NCBI GenBank assembly: GCA_963575745.1
Contig: CAUYUJ010020671.1
Span: forward strand, 243,897-276,396
Direction: 5' to 3'
DNA length: 32,500 bases
From: Prorocentrum cordatum
Lineage: Eukaryota; Sar; Dinophyceae; Prorocentrales; Prorocentraceae
Shown: positions 1-9,412 of the stretch, piece after piece
Numbering within the stretch: position 1 is the first letter of the stretch
Layout of the letters: every line of letters begins with the position of its first letter
The notes under the pieces: generated by a model
Told to the model about the DNA's origin: nothing
Seen by the model: only the letters and a program-made list of their open reading frames with translations
The model's database searches: none
Program-made: the position numbers and the translations under genes

Positions 1-510
1 CGACGGCGACGAGCGAGGCCCCATCCTCTTGGAGGGCGGAGGCAACTCGGTCTCGGCCGAACGCTTCAACCGAGGAGGTTGGCTCGGGCACCTGCCGCAC
101 GGCCTGCTGGGAGGGACTTTCTCCAGGCAAGCCGAACCACGAAAAACAGCTTCCTCTTCCACGTCCCTTGGTCCAAGAGGGAAAGCCGATGGGGCAGCAG
201 CTTCGACGGTGCAACACGACTCGGACGAAAGGTCAACGACTCGATCGTGCTGCTGCCCTTGTGGCGGTGCCGACTGTGGAGGATCCACCTCCAGCTTCGT
301 GCCCGCTGGGGCCGATGCCCCCCCTGAAGCAGTGACGAGCCTCCGCACTAGCTGGGCAGTCCGCAGCTCCCTTTCTTGGTCGGTGAGACGCCGTGGCCGC
401 TCCTCCTGCTGCAAATCTTCGTACCAGGGGCCAACCTCGACTGAAACTCCTTTGCGCTTGGGGTGACGTCCAGCCCCCACTGAACTCCAGGCAGACTTGG
501 CGCCTGCACT
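1..510 (-). CDS. Open frame downstream of RNase H, LINE tail (partial)
   Basis: An open minus-strand frame of 170 codons starts after a stop at 511-513 and runs off the window edge. It reads SVGAGRHPKRKGVSVEV, then a charged stretch EDLQQEERPRRLTDQEREL, then Pro/Ser-rich sequence with a CGRC pair. I do not recognise a domain. Position and orientation suggest the C-terminal extension of the LINE ORF2, displaced by a further frameshift between 643 and 510, but it could be unrelated host sequence. No start codon is needed if it is an extension. Confidence 0.35.
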
Positions 511-642
511 CTATGGTTGGCCGTCACATTGTCTAAGCAAAGTGCGTGGCTGCCCATGGGAAGAATAGGCATAGCAACGCATACAAATAGTGAGGGCTGC
601 GCCATCGGAGCATAGCAAAGCTATACAGTTGTGCCTGAGGGA

Positions 643-2196
643 TCAAAGCACCGCGGACGTCAGCTTGGAATCTCTAAGGCACGCCCCTGGGGCAGGCGGG
701 TCGAGACCTCCAGGCCGAGACCCATCAGGGTTCGTCCACGGAGCGCCCTTAGCAACCTTGAGACCTTCAATGCATTGCCAAAACGATGACACCCGAGTCC
801 ACTGGTGGGACATCGGCTTTATCTTAGGCCGCAGGGGCTTGGGCACAAGCGGGACCCCTGTCATGTGTAGCCGAGGCCACAGTGGCATCAGCTCAGTGGA
901 AAGACGCATGACACACTGGGCAACCGAGAGGCATCTCTCAAGCCAAACCACATCCTCGGGGTCGGGTTGCGGGTGGCGGGCAAGCGAGCTCTTGGCGACC
1001 AGATCCGCAAGGTCGTTGCATTGCTTCCAAAACCGCTCCAGCTCAGTGATGTCACAGGAATCTTCAACATGCGCCTTGACCTTAAACACCCCTTATAACA
1101 GCTTGCGATGGGTGGGGAGCAAAAAGCCAGAGTACACGCGAAGGTAGGACAGGGCCTTGAGCAGCGGCTCATTGGCTTGTACTACCACATTCTTACAATC
1201 GGAGTAACTGGAGCTACCTGGCTGGGCATGCATTACAGCAACAGCGTAGGCCCCAAACTCTCCCCCTTGGGCAGTCTGGAGGTTGGGGGACAACTGATGC
1301 GACAGATCTCGTCTCCCTCGTCACTAACCATCACAATCCCCCACCCAGCCCTGGAGAGTTCTTTAACATGGTGCACGACGCAGGACCCGTCCACAAAGAT
1401 GTGCCCAGATAAACTAAGCGATCTGGAGGTACGGTCATTGGCCCATATAATCTCGAGGCCAGTATCTTCGACATCGTCACGAGCAGGAAACGGAAACACA
1501 TCCCCTGGATGCCGAAACAGGCCACGCGTAAACAGCAAGTTGTCTTCTTCGTTGTTCCCGGGCGAGAGGTCAGGCTGGGGCAGGAGGGATAACTTTGGCT
1601 TGAAACTGTCAAACGCAGCATCCCTCTTGTCATGGCACGCTGGGCAGAACCATAGCCGATGGAGCATGGTATCTGGCGCACCCCCACGAAGCTCGCAGTC
1701 AGTGCTGACAGCGTATCCTGCTTCAGCGGCTCTGGTTCTAGTCCACGTGGCATTACAAGCAACAGCCTTGGCACAGCCTCGCTGGGACGGCGTGCCCTTC
1801 TTGGAGCGGAGCGTAGCAGCAACCACATCATGGCAAACTCGAGCTCCTCGAATGCGCGGGAGCAGAGCAGCGCCGCTGGACCTCTCATGAGTCCTCTGAA
1901 CAGCAGCCTTCAAAAGCTTCTTAAGTAGAACTGGGGACGTGACCGTAAGCGAAACTTCAGTTCCAAAGTCATCCAACAGGGTGCAGTAGTTAGGCATGCT
2001 CCAAGAGATCCTCTTCAAGGCCAGCTTAATGGTCCCCAGCGGCCCACGGACCCCCCGCCAGGTTTTGGGCCCAGGAGAACCAAGCACACCTCTCCACGCG
2101 TCCCTCAGCTCAGCCCACGGGATAACAAAGGGAAAGAGCTTGGTTTGGTTGGCCCAAATCTCCTTGGAGTACCTCACGATGGGCGCCACCGCAGGG
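643..2196 (-). pseudogene. LINE zinc knuckle and RNase H domain
   Basis: Continues the RT reading after the stop near 2197. A C-x11-H-x4-C-x2-C zinc knuckle is read at CELRGGAPDTMLHRLWFCPAC (split: C, then H in TMLHRLW, then CPAC), as is usual between RT and RNase H in this LINE group. RNase H keeps all four catalytic acids: Asp in HIFVDGS, Glu in GGEFGAYAVA, Asp in SYSDCKNVV and Asp in NDLADLVAK. These are spread over two frames (shift near 1270) and an in-frame TAA at 1093-1095 before FKVKAHVED. RNase H would degrade the RNA strand after reverse transcription. The final stop is at 643. Confidence 0.85.
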
Positions 2197-2199
2197 TAT

Positions 2200-3575
2200 T
2201 AGGTCGGGTCCTGGGGCAAAATCAGGACAGAGGTCCGTGACCTCATCTTGGCAGATGGCTGCATAGTACTGGCGGCGGCGACCTGCAACCTGTGCCATTC
2301 AAAATCCGAGAGCCCATGAACCTCAGACCCAAACGTGAGGCTGGGGAGAGGGCCAGCAGTAACGACTTTGGCAGCGCGCCGCCCGAGGGGCCGCTAAGCT
2401 CGCTTGAGCCTTCTGACTTTTTTGTTGAACACCCGCACGCGGTCAGAAAACTTTTCCCCCCTCCCAGGAAGGCGTCGGGAGGTCCCTGGGGCATAGTCAA
2501 TGCCCAAGTTGGCGGCCCCTTGGATAATTGGCCCCGCGAGGCCGCCCAGGCAGTCCCTGACTTGCATGGCGAGCGCGTCCGACGAGGCGACGAGGGAAGC
2601 TTTATCAGGAGATATGACCGCCCCCATGTCAACCTCGATGGCATCCCTGAGGTTGGCTGCGGCCTCAGGGAGGTGTCTGAGAATGTAGGCGCTGGGCCCG
2701 TTGCAGCTGAGCCCATAATCATCCATGTAAACGTCAAGCGTAATACCAGGTGGCAGCCGCAACGCGTCAAGGGCAGGAATAGCATTAATGCGCACCATGG
2801 TGGTTGCAAACCCACAGCCGGCGACGACGCCGTTGGCGACATGGAACGGGCCGACGACCACGCCGCCAAGAGAAATTAACCTGCCATGCCGATATCCCTG
2901 CACAGCAAGCCGAGCTAGCTGGACGGGGAACTCATACTGATGGCAGCGCTGAAGGAGCATGCCCAAGTGCACCAACTCGAAACATTTGTAGAGGTCCCAC
3001 AGGACCGTGCAGCTGGACTGGCTGCTGGCCACAGCTCCTTCAGCTCGCAAAGTCTGCCTCCAGACAACATCGACCGCAGAAGAGAATTGGGCCCCCGCAA
3101 AATAGCATCGCTGAAACTTGCTTTCCCACTGGGCCGCGTAGGGCCTGCGACACCGCCCCCAGAGGCGGTGAGAGCTGCAGAAAAGGCAAATGGGCCGACA
3201 CCCTCCAGAGGGTTTGTGGAGGAGGGAAAGCACAACCAGGGAGGTTTGCCCAGGGAACAGCCCAGACGCTTCCATGCTAGAATACATGGTACACAGGACA
3301 TCCAGGGACCCATCCGAGAGCGAGGCAAAATGTTTCATGTGGAACCCGTCAACAGCAGTGGCAGAGCGGGCGGGATACCGCCTAGAAGCCGAACGCAGGG
3401 TTTCCGCAGTGAGACGGGGGAGGGGCTCAACGTATTGGAACTTGGTCTCCTTCGGGGGGGGGGTCGGCGGTGGCCCTCCAAAGCTTACTGAACTTACTTG
3501 CCTCCGAAGCCAGCAGCGCAAGGGGATCCGAAACAACAGCTCCATCCCTGCTGAGGGTCGTGGTGGGGGGTCCAC
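2200..3575 (-). pseudogene. LINE reverse transcriptase domain
   Basis: Clear LINE RT. In order: YPARSATAVDGFHMKHFA (finger), LLHKPSGGCRPICLF (the KPxGGxRPI motif), AQWESKFQRC, motif A as LWDLYKCFE with the catalytic Asp, motif B as GVVAGCGFATTM, and motif C as DVYMDDYGLS with both catalytic Asp residues, then the thumb region with SPDKASLVAS. The open frame ends with a TAG near 2394. The thumb continues one frame over as TFGSEVHGLSDFEWHRLQVA and ends at a TAA near 2197, after which it goes on in the same frame as the next feature. The enzyme would copy element RNA at a nicked target. Two lesions in the thumb make this copy inactive. Confidence 0.92.
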
Positions 3576-4500
3576 GGCTGGCTGCCTCTGACATGCTGGT
3601 GAGCTCTCCTGGCGCCCTGGTCAATAGACTGAAGGAGCCACTCTTTCCACTCAGCGAGCGACCGCGATTTGGCTTTCACGGCGAAGGTCGCGAGGTGCTC
3701 GTCTAAGTCGGAACGGATGGATTCTCCAGCGGCGAGGTCGAGGAGATCATGCTGGCCCAAAAAGGACTGCACTCGAATGACGAGGTCGCTGTGGACATCC
3801 AGCCCTTGCTTCAAAAAAACTAGGAGGGTTAAGCAACAGCCTCCGAACTTCCTGGGACTGGGCGGATCCTATAGCAACGGCATCGAGTTGGGGAAGGAGC
3901 CTGAACTTGCTCACAAGCCATTTAATAGAATACAATTGGGGCTGCCGGTGGGGGGCTTCACGATCATGATCGAGAATGTTAACCCAATGTTGCTGTGGCA
4001 TCTTTCCCCTGCTCTCCCAACAGGGCAGAATGGCTTGTCTCCCCCTCCCTAGCTCCTTCACCGAAAGGTCGGCCCAGTGCTTATAGAGGGTGTCGAGCAT
4101 GCACTGCACAGCGTGCGCGTCACCGCTATGGCAGGCAACAAGGGCACGATCAGCTTCACACTGAATAGCCGTCCAATCTGGCGGCGGCGGCACCGGGCCG
4201 ATCGCAGGCTCAATCGGCAACGGCGGGGGCTTCCGAAAGACAAGGCCATGTAACCTCCCAATTCCTGCATGAAACTGCATCTGCACGGGGAGGTGTGTGA
4301 CGAGGTTGGACGTATGAACAGCACTGACGGTGGAGATACCTTTAGCAAGCCCAGCAGTAACAATATAATAATCGAGCATGCTAGTGCCACATGTTCCCAC
4401 GACCTCATTGGGAACGACCACCTGCGCCCCCAACCTGTTGTCGATCCCAGACGAGACGATCTTGTCGGGGCTCATGTTAAAGTCGGCTCCAATGACAGGA
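3494..4500 (-). pseudogene. LINE endonuclease C-terminal half and linker to RT
   Basis: Resumes at LPVIGADFN, the Asp-Asn motif of the endonuclease (usually GDFN), followed by LDYYIV (the SRIDYI-like strand) and VHTSNLVTHLPVQ, the terminal His motif (SDHxPV-like). The domain therefore keeps its catalytic Asp, Asn and His despite the insertion upstream. After it comes a Trp- and Leu-rich linker containing HWADLSVKELGRG and KWLVSKFRLL. The frame changes near 3780 into DLVIRVQSFLGQHDLLDLAA and AEWKEWLLQSIDQGARRAHQ, a helical segment commonly found between endonuclease and RT. It then changes again near 3540 into the RT. These frame changes show decay of one original ORF2. Confidence 0.75.
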
Positions 4501-4678
4501 AGTGTCCGGTTCGGGCCGGTTCGGGCCAGTTCGGCGGCGGACCGGTTCGGTTGCAGCGGTTCGATTTCGGCGCCGGTTCGGTTTTGGTCGGTCCGGTTTT
4601 GCCAGTCCGGGTCGGTCATGCCGGTTCGGTTCGGCGGTCGCGGGACGGTCCGGTTTTGGGGGGGCCGGCTTTGGGCCG

Positions 4679-4752
4679 GAGGAGGAGGAGGAGGAGGAGG
4701 AGGAGGAGGAGGAGGAGGAGGAGGAGGAGGAGGAGGAGGAGGAGGAGGAGGT
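4679..4752 (+). repeat. (GGA)n microsatellite
   Basis: About 24 almost perfect GGA units on the plus strand. Any reading frame through it gives only poly-Gly, poly-Glu or poly-Arg. Confidence 0.95.
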
Positions 4753-4842
4753 TTAGGAGGTGGGCGAGGAGCGAGGTGCCAGGAGCGCGGAGCGAGGAGT
4801 CTCGCGCGCCCATCGGCTCCGCGCCCGGCGAGGTGCCTCGCT

Positions 4843-4847
4843 GCAGT

Positions 4848-4903
<56 letters not shown>

Positions 4904-4935
4904 TCGTCGTCGTCGTCGCCGCCGTCGTCGTCATC
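4843..4935 (+). repeat. (GTC)n microsatellite
   Basis: Tandem GTC units with a few GCC variants, lying between the two GGA arrays of the insertion. Confidence 0.95.
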
Positions 4936-5077
4936 GTCGGGCGCCCCCGGACCTCTCGGCCCCTTCCCTCATGCCGCTCTTCCCCTCGTCTCCGCGGCCC
5001 CGGGGCCAGAAAACGCGGGCCTCCGGGGGCCCGGAGAGGGTGGGGTTCGGCCGCCTGGAGCTGCTTTGCCGCCTGGA

Positions 5078-5181
5078 GGAGGAGGGGAGGAGGAGGAGGA
5101 GGAGGAGGAGGAGGAGAGGAGGAGGAGGAGGAGGAGGAGGAGGAGGAGGAGGAGAGGAGGAGGAGGAGGAGGAGGAGGAGG
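5078..5181 (+). repeat. (GGA)n microsatellite, second array
   Basis: About 34 GGA units with four shortened units, on the same strand as the array at 4679-4752. Confidence 0.95.
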
Positions 5182-5211
5182 GGGTCCTCGCTTCCCCCCC
5201 CGCGCCCTGCT

Positions 5212-5406
5212 GCACCCCCGAGGGGGGTGCCGGCACCGGAGGGGGGGGTGCCGGCACCGGGGGGGGGGGGGGTGGGCACCGGGGGGTGCTGGCACCGGGG
5301 GGGGGGGGCCGGCACCGGGGGAGGGGGGTGCGCCGGCACCGGGGGGGGGGGGGCCGGCACCAGAGGGGGGGGTGCCGGCACCGGGGGGGGGGGGGCCGGC
5401 ACCGGG
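5212..5406 (+). repeat. G-run minisatellite, unit (G)n-TGCCGGCACC
   Basis: Roughly ten copies of GCCGGCACC (or variants such as TGCTGGCACC) separated by runs of five to eleven G. GCCGGC is palindromic and the G runs could form quadruplexes. Homopolymer length here may be unreliable in the assembly. Confidence 0.9.
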
Positions 5407-5608
5407 GCTTTTCTTGGGCCGGTGGGGAGTCCCGGGGCCCGGTTCGGTTCCACCCGGTTCGGGCTTGCCGTTCGGGCCGGTCTCGACCGGCCGGTTCGAT
5501 TCGAACCGCCCGGTCTGGTTTCAGCCGGTCCGGTTCGGGCCCCAGTTCGGGCGGCTCGGTTGCAGGAGCCGCCGGCTCACGGTTACCAGTTCGGTTCGGA
5601 TTCTTCTT

Positions 5609-6412
5609 GCAATGATAGTGGGTAAGCTTACCTGCTCAACGACCGTGCCAACACACGCAAGGAGCTCCACGTTGGCCTCCGACAGCCTCGACCGTGCGCA
5701 AGTAAGTGCTGCAAACGAGAATAGGCTCACCACCAGGAATGCGCACGACGGCCCCAATCGAACGATGCCTGTCGATAATGTGGCCTCCAGGAGGAGCGTG
5801 ACATCCCAAAGAGTTCTGGACCAGGATCCCAACCCCAGAAGAAGTACCGTGTCCCACACCTGGAGCAGCAGGCCCAAGGATAGCTTTCCACCCATGCCGA
5901 TGAGCCCATCCAGTAGCCTCCCCCAGATCAGCCTCAAGCAGGTGGTGCTCTTGGATTAAGAGAACGTGCGCACCACACTTGGGAAGCCAAGCTTTGAGGC
6001 CGCCACCCGAGTCAGATTGCCACGACGTGACATTGGCGGTCTGGATAACGAGCTCAACACTAGAATCTCCAGGGCTGGGGTCGGGGGTGTGGAAGGGAAA
6101 AAAATTGGAAGCCTGTGAACGTTCAACACATTGGCCTGGCGCGGCCCTGGTAAAAACTTCGCGGCCCTCGGTGCCGAAAAAAACCAGGGGGGCCATGCCG
6201 ATGCCTAGGGTGGGGGCCGCCAGCGGCCTGTCGGGGACGGGCACTGTCCGACTTGGCGAGGGTGGCGTCCACAACTTGCGACAGGTTGAAACACTTGCGG
6301 GCTTCGGCCCATCGAGCGTCGAGGGAGCTCCGCACTCCATCGACGCTACATTGATGCGACCCAGCATGGGAAGGCGCTCTGAGACCGTGGATTTCGAAAC
6401 CATCCGAATCAA
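5609..6412 (-). pseudogene. LINE AP-type endonuclease, N-terminal half
   Basis: Minus-strand protein with the front half of an endonuclease/exonuclease/phosphatase fold. TANVTSW supplies the first Asn motif, VLLIQEHHL the catalytic Glu motif, GVGILVQN the next core strand, and ILVCSTYLR the Tyr motif. After TYLRTVEA the frame must shift once (near 5685) to reach NVELLACVGTVVEQ, the expected helix before the Asp-Asn motif. The sequence then breaks at LPTII, where the low-complexity insertion begins; the missing half resumes at 4500. Upstream of the fold is a poorly conserved Pro-rich linker that may belong to ORF1 or to the start of ORF2. The enzyme family nicks target DNA to prime reverse transcription. 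Confidence 0.8.
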
Positions 6413-6504
6413 AAGTTGGGGACGGGCATTGAGAATTCCCTTGGGCGCTCACCGTGAGAGCGCTGAAACTGGTACGCGCATGCAGGCGCGAATGCACGGC
6501 CAGA

Positions 6505-7804
6505 CTAGGCGGTGGTTCCTCCCCCCACCCCGCCAGGGGCGGGGGGAGGAGATTGAAGGGCCTTCTCTGCCTTGGCCCGCACATCGTCTGCGGTTGCTGG
6601 GGCTCCACCACCAGCTGGGGCAGCGTCGGCTGCCGCTGTGCCAGGGGCGGGATCAGGTGCCTCACGCGGCTCACCTTCAGCTCCAGCATCTCCCCCTGCC
6701 GCTGCTCCCTGATCTGTGCGCCGCCGCTTGCTGGCGACCCGAGCCAGATGTTCGCGATGTGCATCTCGGGCCGCTTTGGCGGCAGCCACCAGGGGGCCCA
6801 GAAGGTCCTTGGCCAGCTTGGAGACCCCAGCGTTGAGGTCGTCCTTCCGCTTGGCAATCTCTTCGCGGTCCTTGTCCTCGAGCTCTGCGTCGCCCTCGAA
6901 GAAACTGACCTCATCCACTGTGAGGAAGGCGCCCAGGTCAAACGTGTCGGCACACAGGTCCTCCAGCTTGAGCTTGGCAGGGGCAGGGGCAGCGGGGACA
7001 GGTGCCACAGCCGCCTGCTGCTGGAGCTCAGCCACCAGCGCCTTGTACTGCTGGTCAGCTGTGCCCAACTCCTCACGCATGGTGCGCACCGTGTCCTCAA
7101 GCTTGGCGATGTCGTTCCTCCAGCCCAGGAGCTTGTCCACCTCCCGATCCAACGCCTTCTCCAGTCGAGCCACGGCAGCGAACTGCTGCTGCACTCGCTG
7201 GTGGAGCGGTGTGGGGGGCTTAGGCGACTCCTGTGCATGCAGCTTCTTGAACTCGGCCTCGTACTTGGTTGCTGTGGTGAGGTCACCTCCTTTTTCGTGC
7301 GAGATCTACCAGCTGCTTGGCCTCATCCGCTTTAAGCTGGCTCTGGGGCCCGACGGGGAGAGGGGGTGCCCTGGCAGCTGCGCCTCCAGGATGCCCACCT
7401 CCATGCCCAGCTCCAGCTGGCTGTCCAGGACCTCCAGGAGGCCCAGGGTGAGGACGCGAGTGCTTGGCCCAGGGAGCTGCCGAGGAGAATACGCCAGGAG
7501 GGGCCAACGACCAGGCCCCGCTCTGTGGTGCTCCACCATCAACAGGACGAACAGCAGCGAGAGGCGCCCCACAATGCTTGCAGTAGCGGGCCGCCTTAGG
7601 GTTCTTCGCGCAGCCACAGGAGCTGCACTTGAACTTTGAATATCCTTCTGTAACCTTGTCCGTGTACACGTAGGCGCCGTCGTGCCAGGGGGGGGCGGCC
7701 GTGCCGCTGGACCAGTCCGCACGAACTCGTCCTTTGCCACGCCCATCTCCTTTAGCACCACCATTGCGCGATGCAGGCGGGGGTGTCATACACCCCGAAA
7801 TCAA
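6505..7804 (-). pseudogene. LINE ORF1: zinc ribbon plus coiled coil, frameshifted
   Basis: The reading starts at an ATG at 7804. About 45 residues in is a C-x2-C-x11-C-x2-C zinc ribbon (CSSC ... CKHC), followed by a Gly/Pro/Ala-rich stretch to the stop near 7283. The next frame continues without a gap: KGGDLTTATKYEAEFKKLHA leads into a long charged helix (LEKALDREVDKLLGWRNDIA, then EELGTADQQYKALVAELQQQ) typical of a coiled coil, then a basic patch (SKRRR) and a Gly/Ala/Pro-rich C-terminus ending at 6505. The switch falls at an A5 run around 7290, so one indel probably split a single protein. Zinc and coiled-coil segments suit an RNA-binding ORF1/gag-like role in the retroelement RNP; that role is inferred from the family, not shown here. 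Confidence 0.7.
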
Positions 7805-7895
7805 TTACTGAGAAAATCCGAGCCAGAAGGCCCGTTGACGCAGTGTGCCGCTCTGAAGTTCGCGTCAACAAGCACAACACTTGTGCCATAACGGC

Positions 7896-7960
7896 TGGAG
7901 GAGGAGGAGGAGGAGGAGGAGGAGGAGGAGGAGGAGGAGGAGGAGGAGGAGGTGGAGGGA
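7896..7960 (+). repeat. (GGA)n microsatellite
   Basis: About 18 GGA units just upstream of the candidate exon at 7978. The rest of 7805-7895 shows no feature. Confidence 0.95.
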
Positions 7961-7977
7961 GGGCGTTCTCTGCCCAG

Positions 7978-8127
7978 GTGGAGGGCAAGATTGCCTCACA
8001 CCTGGTGGCGGACGCTGCCGTGCAGGCCGCCGCCGCGGGCCGCCTCGGCGTGCAGGGCCTCACCCTGTACAGCCACGCGCGGGGGTCCAGCTCCAGCAGC
8101 ACGACGGCGCCGCCTCACGAGACCAAG
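7978..8127 (+). CDS. Candidate internal exon, Ala/Ser-rich, 50 codons
   Basis: Exactly 150 nt with strong GC3 codon use: VEGKIASHLVADAAVQAAAA, then GRLGVQGLTLYSHARGSSSS and TTAPPHETK. It is preceded by a pyrimidine-rich 3' splice-site-like CTCTGCCCAG and followed by AAG/GCTCGA. GC-AG introns are common in dinoflagellates, so this is an acceptable donor. Both borders are phase 0, matching the Cys-rich exon at 9413, so the two could belong to one gene with an intron of about 1.3 kb. No known domain is recognised. Transcript evidence is absent, so it remains a prediction from composition and borders. Confidence 0.4.
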
Positions 8128-8267
8128 GCTCGAGGATCGAGGTTTGCCCTCCGACCTCGCCTGGAGCTCCTCCCTGGATTTCGGCCTCTGGGGGTCCGCT
8201 GTGGGCCCTCGGACTGCCAGAAACCGATCTGGCGTGAAAAGCCAGCCAGGATGGACTTCGGGAGGGC

Positions 8268-8372
8268 CAGGGTCGAGGATCGATGCTCGAGGGTCGAGGA
8301 TCGAGGATCGAGGGTCGAGGGTCGAGGGTCGATGCTCGAGGGTCGAGGATCGATGCTCGAGGGTCGAGATGC
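8268..8372 (+). repeat. Minisatellite of GGTCGAG / GATCGAG / GATGCTCGAG units
   Basis: Short 7-10 bp units (GGTCGAG, GATCGAG, GATGCTC) repeated about 14 times. A single outlier unit pair lies at 8129-8141, so the array may once have been longer. It sits just downstream of the candidate exon. Confidence 0.9.
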
Positions 8373-8665
8373 TCGGGCGCTTTCCGCTCTGCCTGCGCCT
8401 GCGGGGAGCTTCTAGTCGCCACGGCTGGGTCCGCCTCGAAGTTGGTTCGAAGCGCCACCCAGGGGTGGGCTTCGGAGGGGGGAGGAGAGCCCTTGTTGGC
8501 GTCGTGGAGGAGTCATGGCTGGAGGTTCCTTGCCATTTGTGGCCTCTGGGGGGCCAGTGTCCTGGACGGGGCCGAGGCTAGAGCTCCAGAGGTTCACGTC
8601 TCGAGCCAACTTCGACGTTGGGGACCTGGGCGCAGAGAAGCCAGACAATGCTCAAACATGCCAAG

Positions 8666-8806
8666 CTTTCGGAGGTCCGTGCGTGTGTTCTGGATCGGAC
8701 CTGGACCCCCCCCTCCGCGGACCCTGACGCGTGCCGGGGACTGGGCGAGGAAACGAGTGCCCCGCGCCGACCCGAGGAATCCGCGTGGGCCTCCGAACGT
8801 TTTGCG
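8666..8806. repeat. Inverted-repeat hairpin element, older copy
   Basis: The left arm (from 8668, TTCGGAGGTCCGTGCG) and right arm (8764-8802, GAATCCGCGTGGGCCTCCGAA) are diverged reverse complements of each other and match the arms of the element at 9228-9374. The spacer is about 60 bp and GC-rich. No coding capacity. A GTAAGT donor-like motif follows at 8809. Confidence 0.65.
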
Positions 8807-9227
8807 CTGTAAGTGGAGACCCATGCCAAGAAACACCCTGCTTGCCTCCAGGGTGCCGTGGGTTTCTTGGGTCTCGATGGTTTCGAGATGGAGCGCGCGA
8901 CGTTCCCACACTAAAAATCAATGGACGTCCTGGGGTCTCAGGCTTGGGCTTCTTGCGGAATGTTTCTTGTGGACTGGCCTCCACCTACCAGCCATCCTGC
9001 CCTGCGGATTTTCTGCTGCTGCCGCACCCCCCAGGACCCTTTGGGCGCCCAGAGGAGAAGAACCCCTGGGGCACCGCAGGGCATGCGGTAGGCGGGCGGG
9101 CGACAGCAGGGCCACCTCAGCTTGTTTCGACGGTCGACTTTCCCATCGTATGTGCCAGCCGCGAATGTCTGTGTTCGTTTGGTTCTCCTAGGGCCTAGGG
9201 AAACGAACAATGACATAAACATAACAT

Positions 9228-9374
9228 CTCGGAGGTCCGCGCGGATTTCGCGGATCGGCGCTTGGCCCCCCTGGCGGCGCCTCTGGCTCCGCCCCTGGCG
9301 CCGCCCCTGGCGCGAGGAGCGCGCCACAGAGGGGGGTCTAGCGCCGATCCGAGAAATCCGCGCGGACCTCCGAG
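9228..9374. repeat. Inverted-repeat hairpin element, young copy
   Basis: Arms 9228-9262 and 9340-9374 are reverse complements at 34 of 35 positions. The left arm begins CTCGGAGGTCCGCGCGG; the spacer is 77 bp of GGCGCC-rich sequence. The near-identical arms imply recent origin or active conservation. It lies 38 bp before the 3' splice site of the Cys-rich exon, so most of the intron's 3' end is this hairpin. It resembles a MITE or introner; no transposase is present. Confidence 0.85.
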
Positions 9375-9412
9375 TTTTTCGTTTATGTTATTTTTCGCTC
9401 CACTATCTCCAG

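Larger units (their letters stand above)
4501..5608. mobile_element. Low-complexity insertion inside the endonuclease
   Basis: About 1.1 kb unrelated to the LINE. Both ends carry direct CCGGTTCGG-type repeats (4505-4670 and 5430-5605). The middle holds GGA arrays (4679-4752, 5078-5181), a GTC array (4843-4935), a short unique piece (4936-5077) and a G-run array (5212-5406). The LINE coding sequence is interrupted between LPTII and LPVIGADFN, and both junctions contain a CAATGA-like segment (4490 and 5610), which could be an eroded target-site duplication. No transposase or clear terminal inverted repeats are seen. It is not a simple intron: the 5' side has a good AG/GTAAGC, but no AG precedes the 3' junction on the minus strand. 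Confidence 0.65.
1..7804 (-). mobile_element. Degenerate LINE (APE-RT-RNase H non-LTR retrotransposon)
   Basis: On the minus strand the modules follow the order of an RNase H-bearing APE-type LINE: zinc-ribbon and coiled-coil ORF1 (7804-6505), endonuclease/exonuclease/phosphatase domain (6412-4300, split), reverse transcriptase (3575-2200), zinc knuckle and RNase H (1700-950), then a tail that runs off the window start. All catalytic motifs can be read, but they lie in different frames separated by frameshifts and stop codons (near 7290, 5685, 3780, 3540, 2394, 2197, 1270 and 1093), so the copy is dead. Domain order recalls the I/R1 group; that placement is inferred from module order only. 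No poly-A tail or target-site duplication can be seen because the 3' end lies outside the window. The 5' end is set only by the first ATG of ORF1. Confidence 0.9.

Noticed and set aside
5480-5520. tRNA-like GGTTCGATTC (T-arm motif)
   Set aside because: It is one of many CCGGTTCGG repeats; no cloverleaf or anticodon arm can be drawn.
5600-5640. Spliceosomal intron explanation for the endonuclease break
   Set aside because: AG/GTAAGC is a fine donor on the minus strand, but no AG lies near the 3' junction at 4500; the first CT on the plus strand is over 150 bp inside the insert.
4269-5959. Several 300-450 codon plus-strand frames over the insertion
   Set aside because: All consist of poly-Gly, poly-Arg, poly-Glu or poly-Val from GGA/GTC/G-run arrays.
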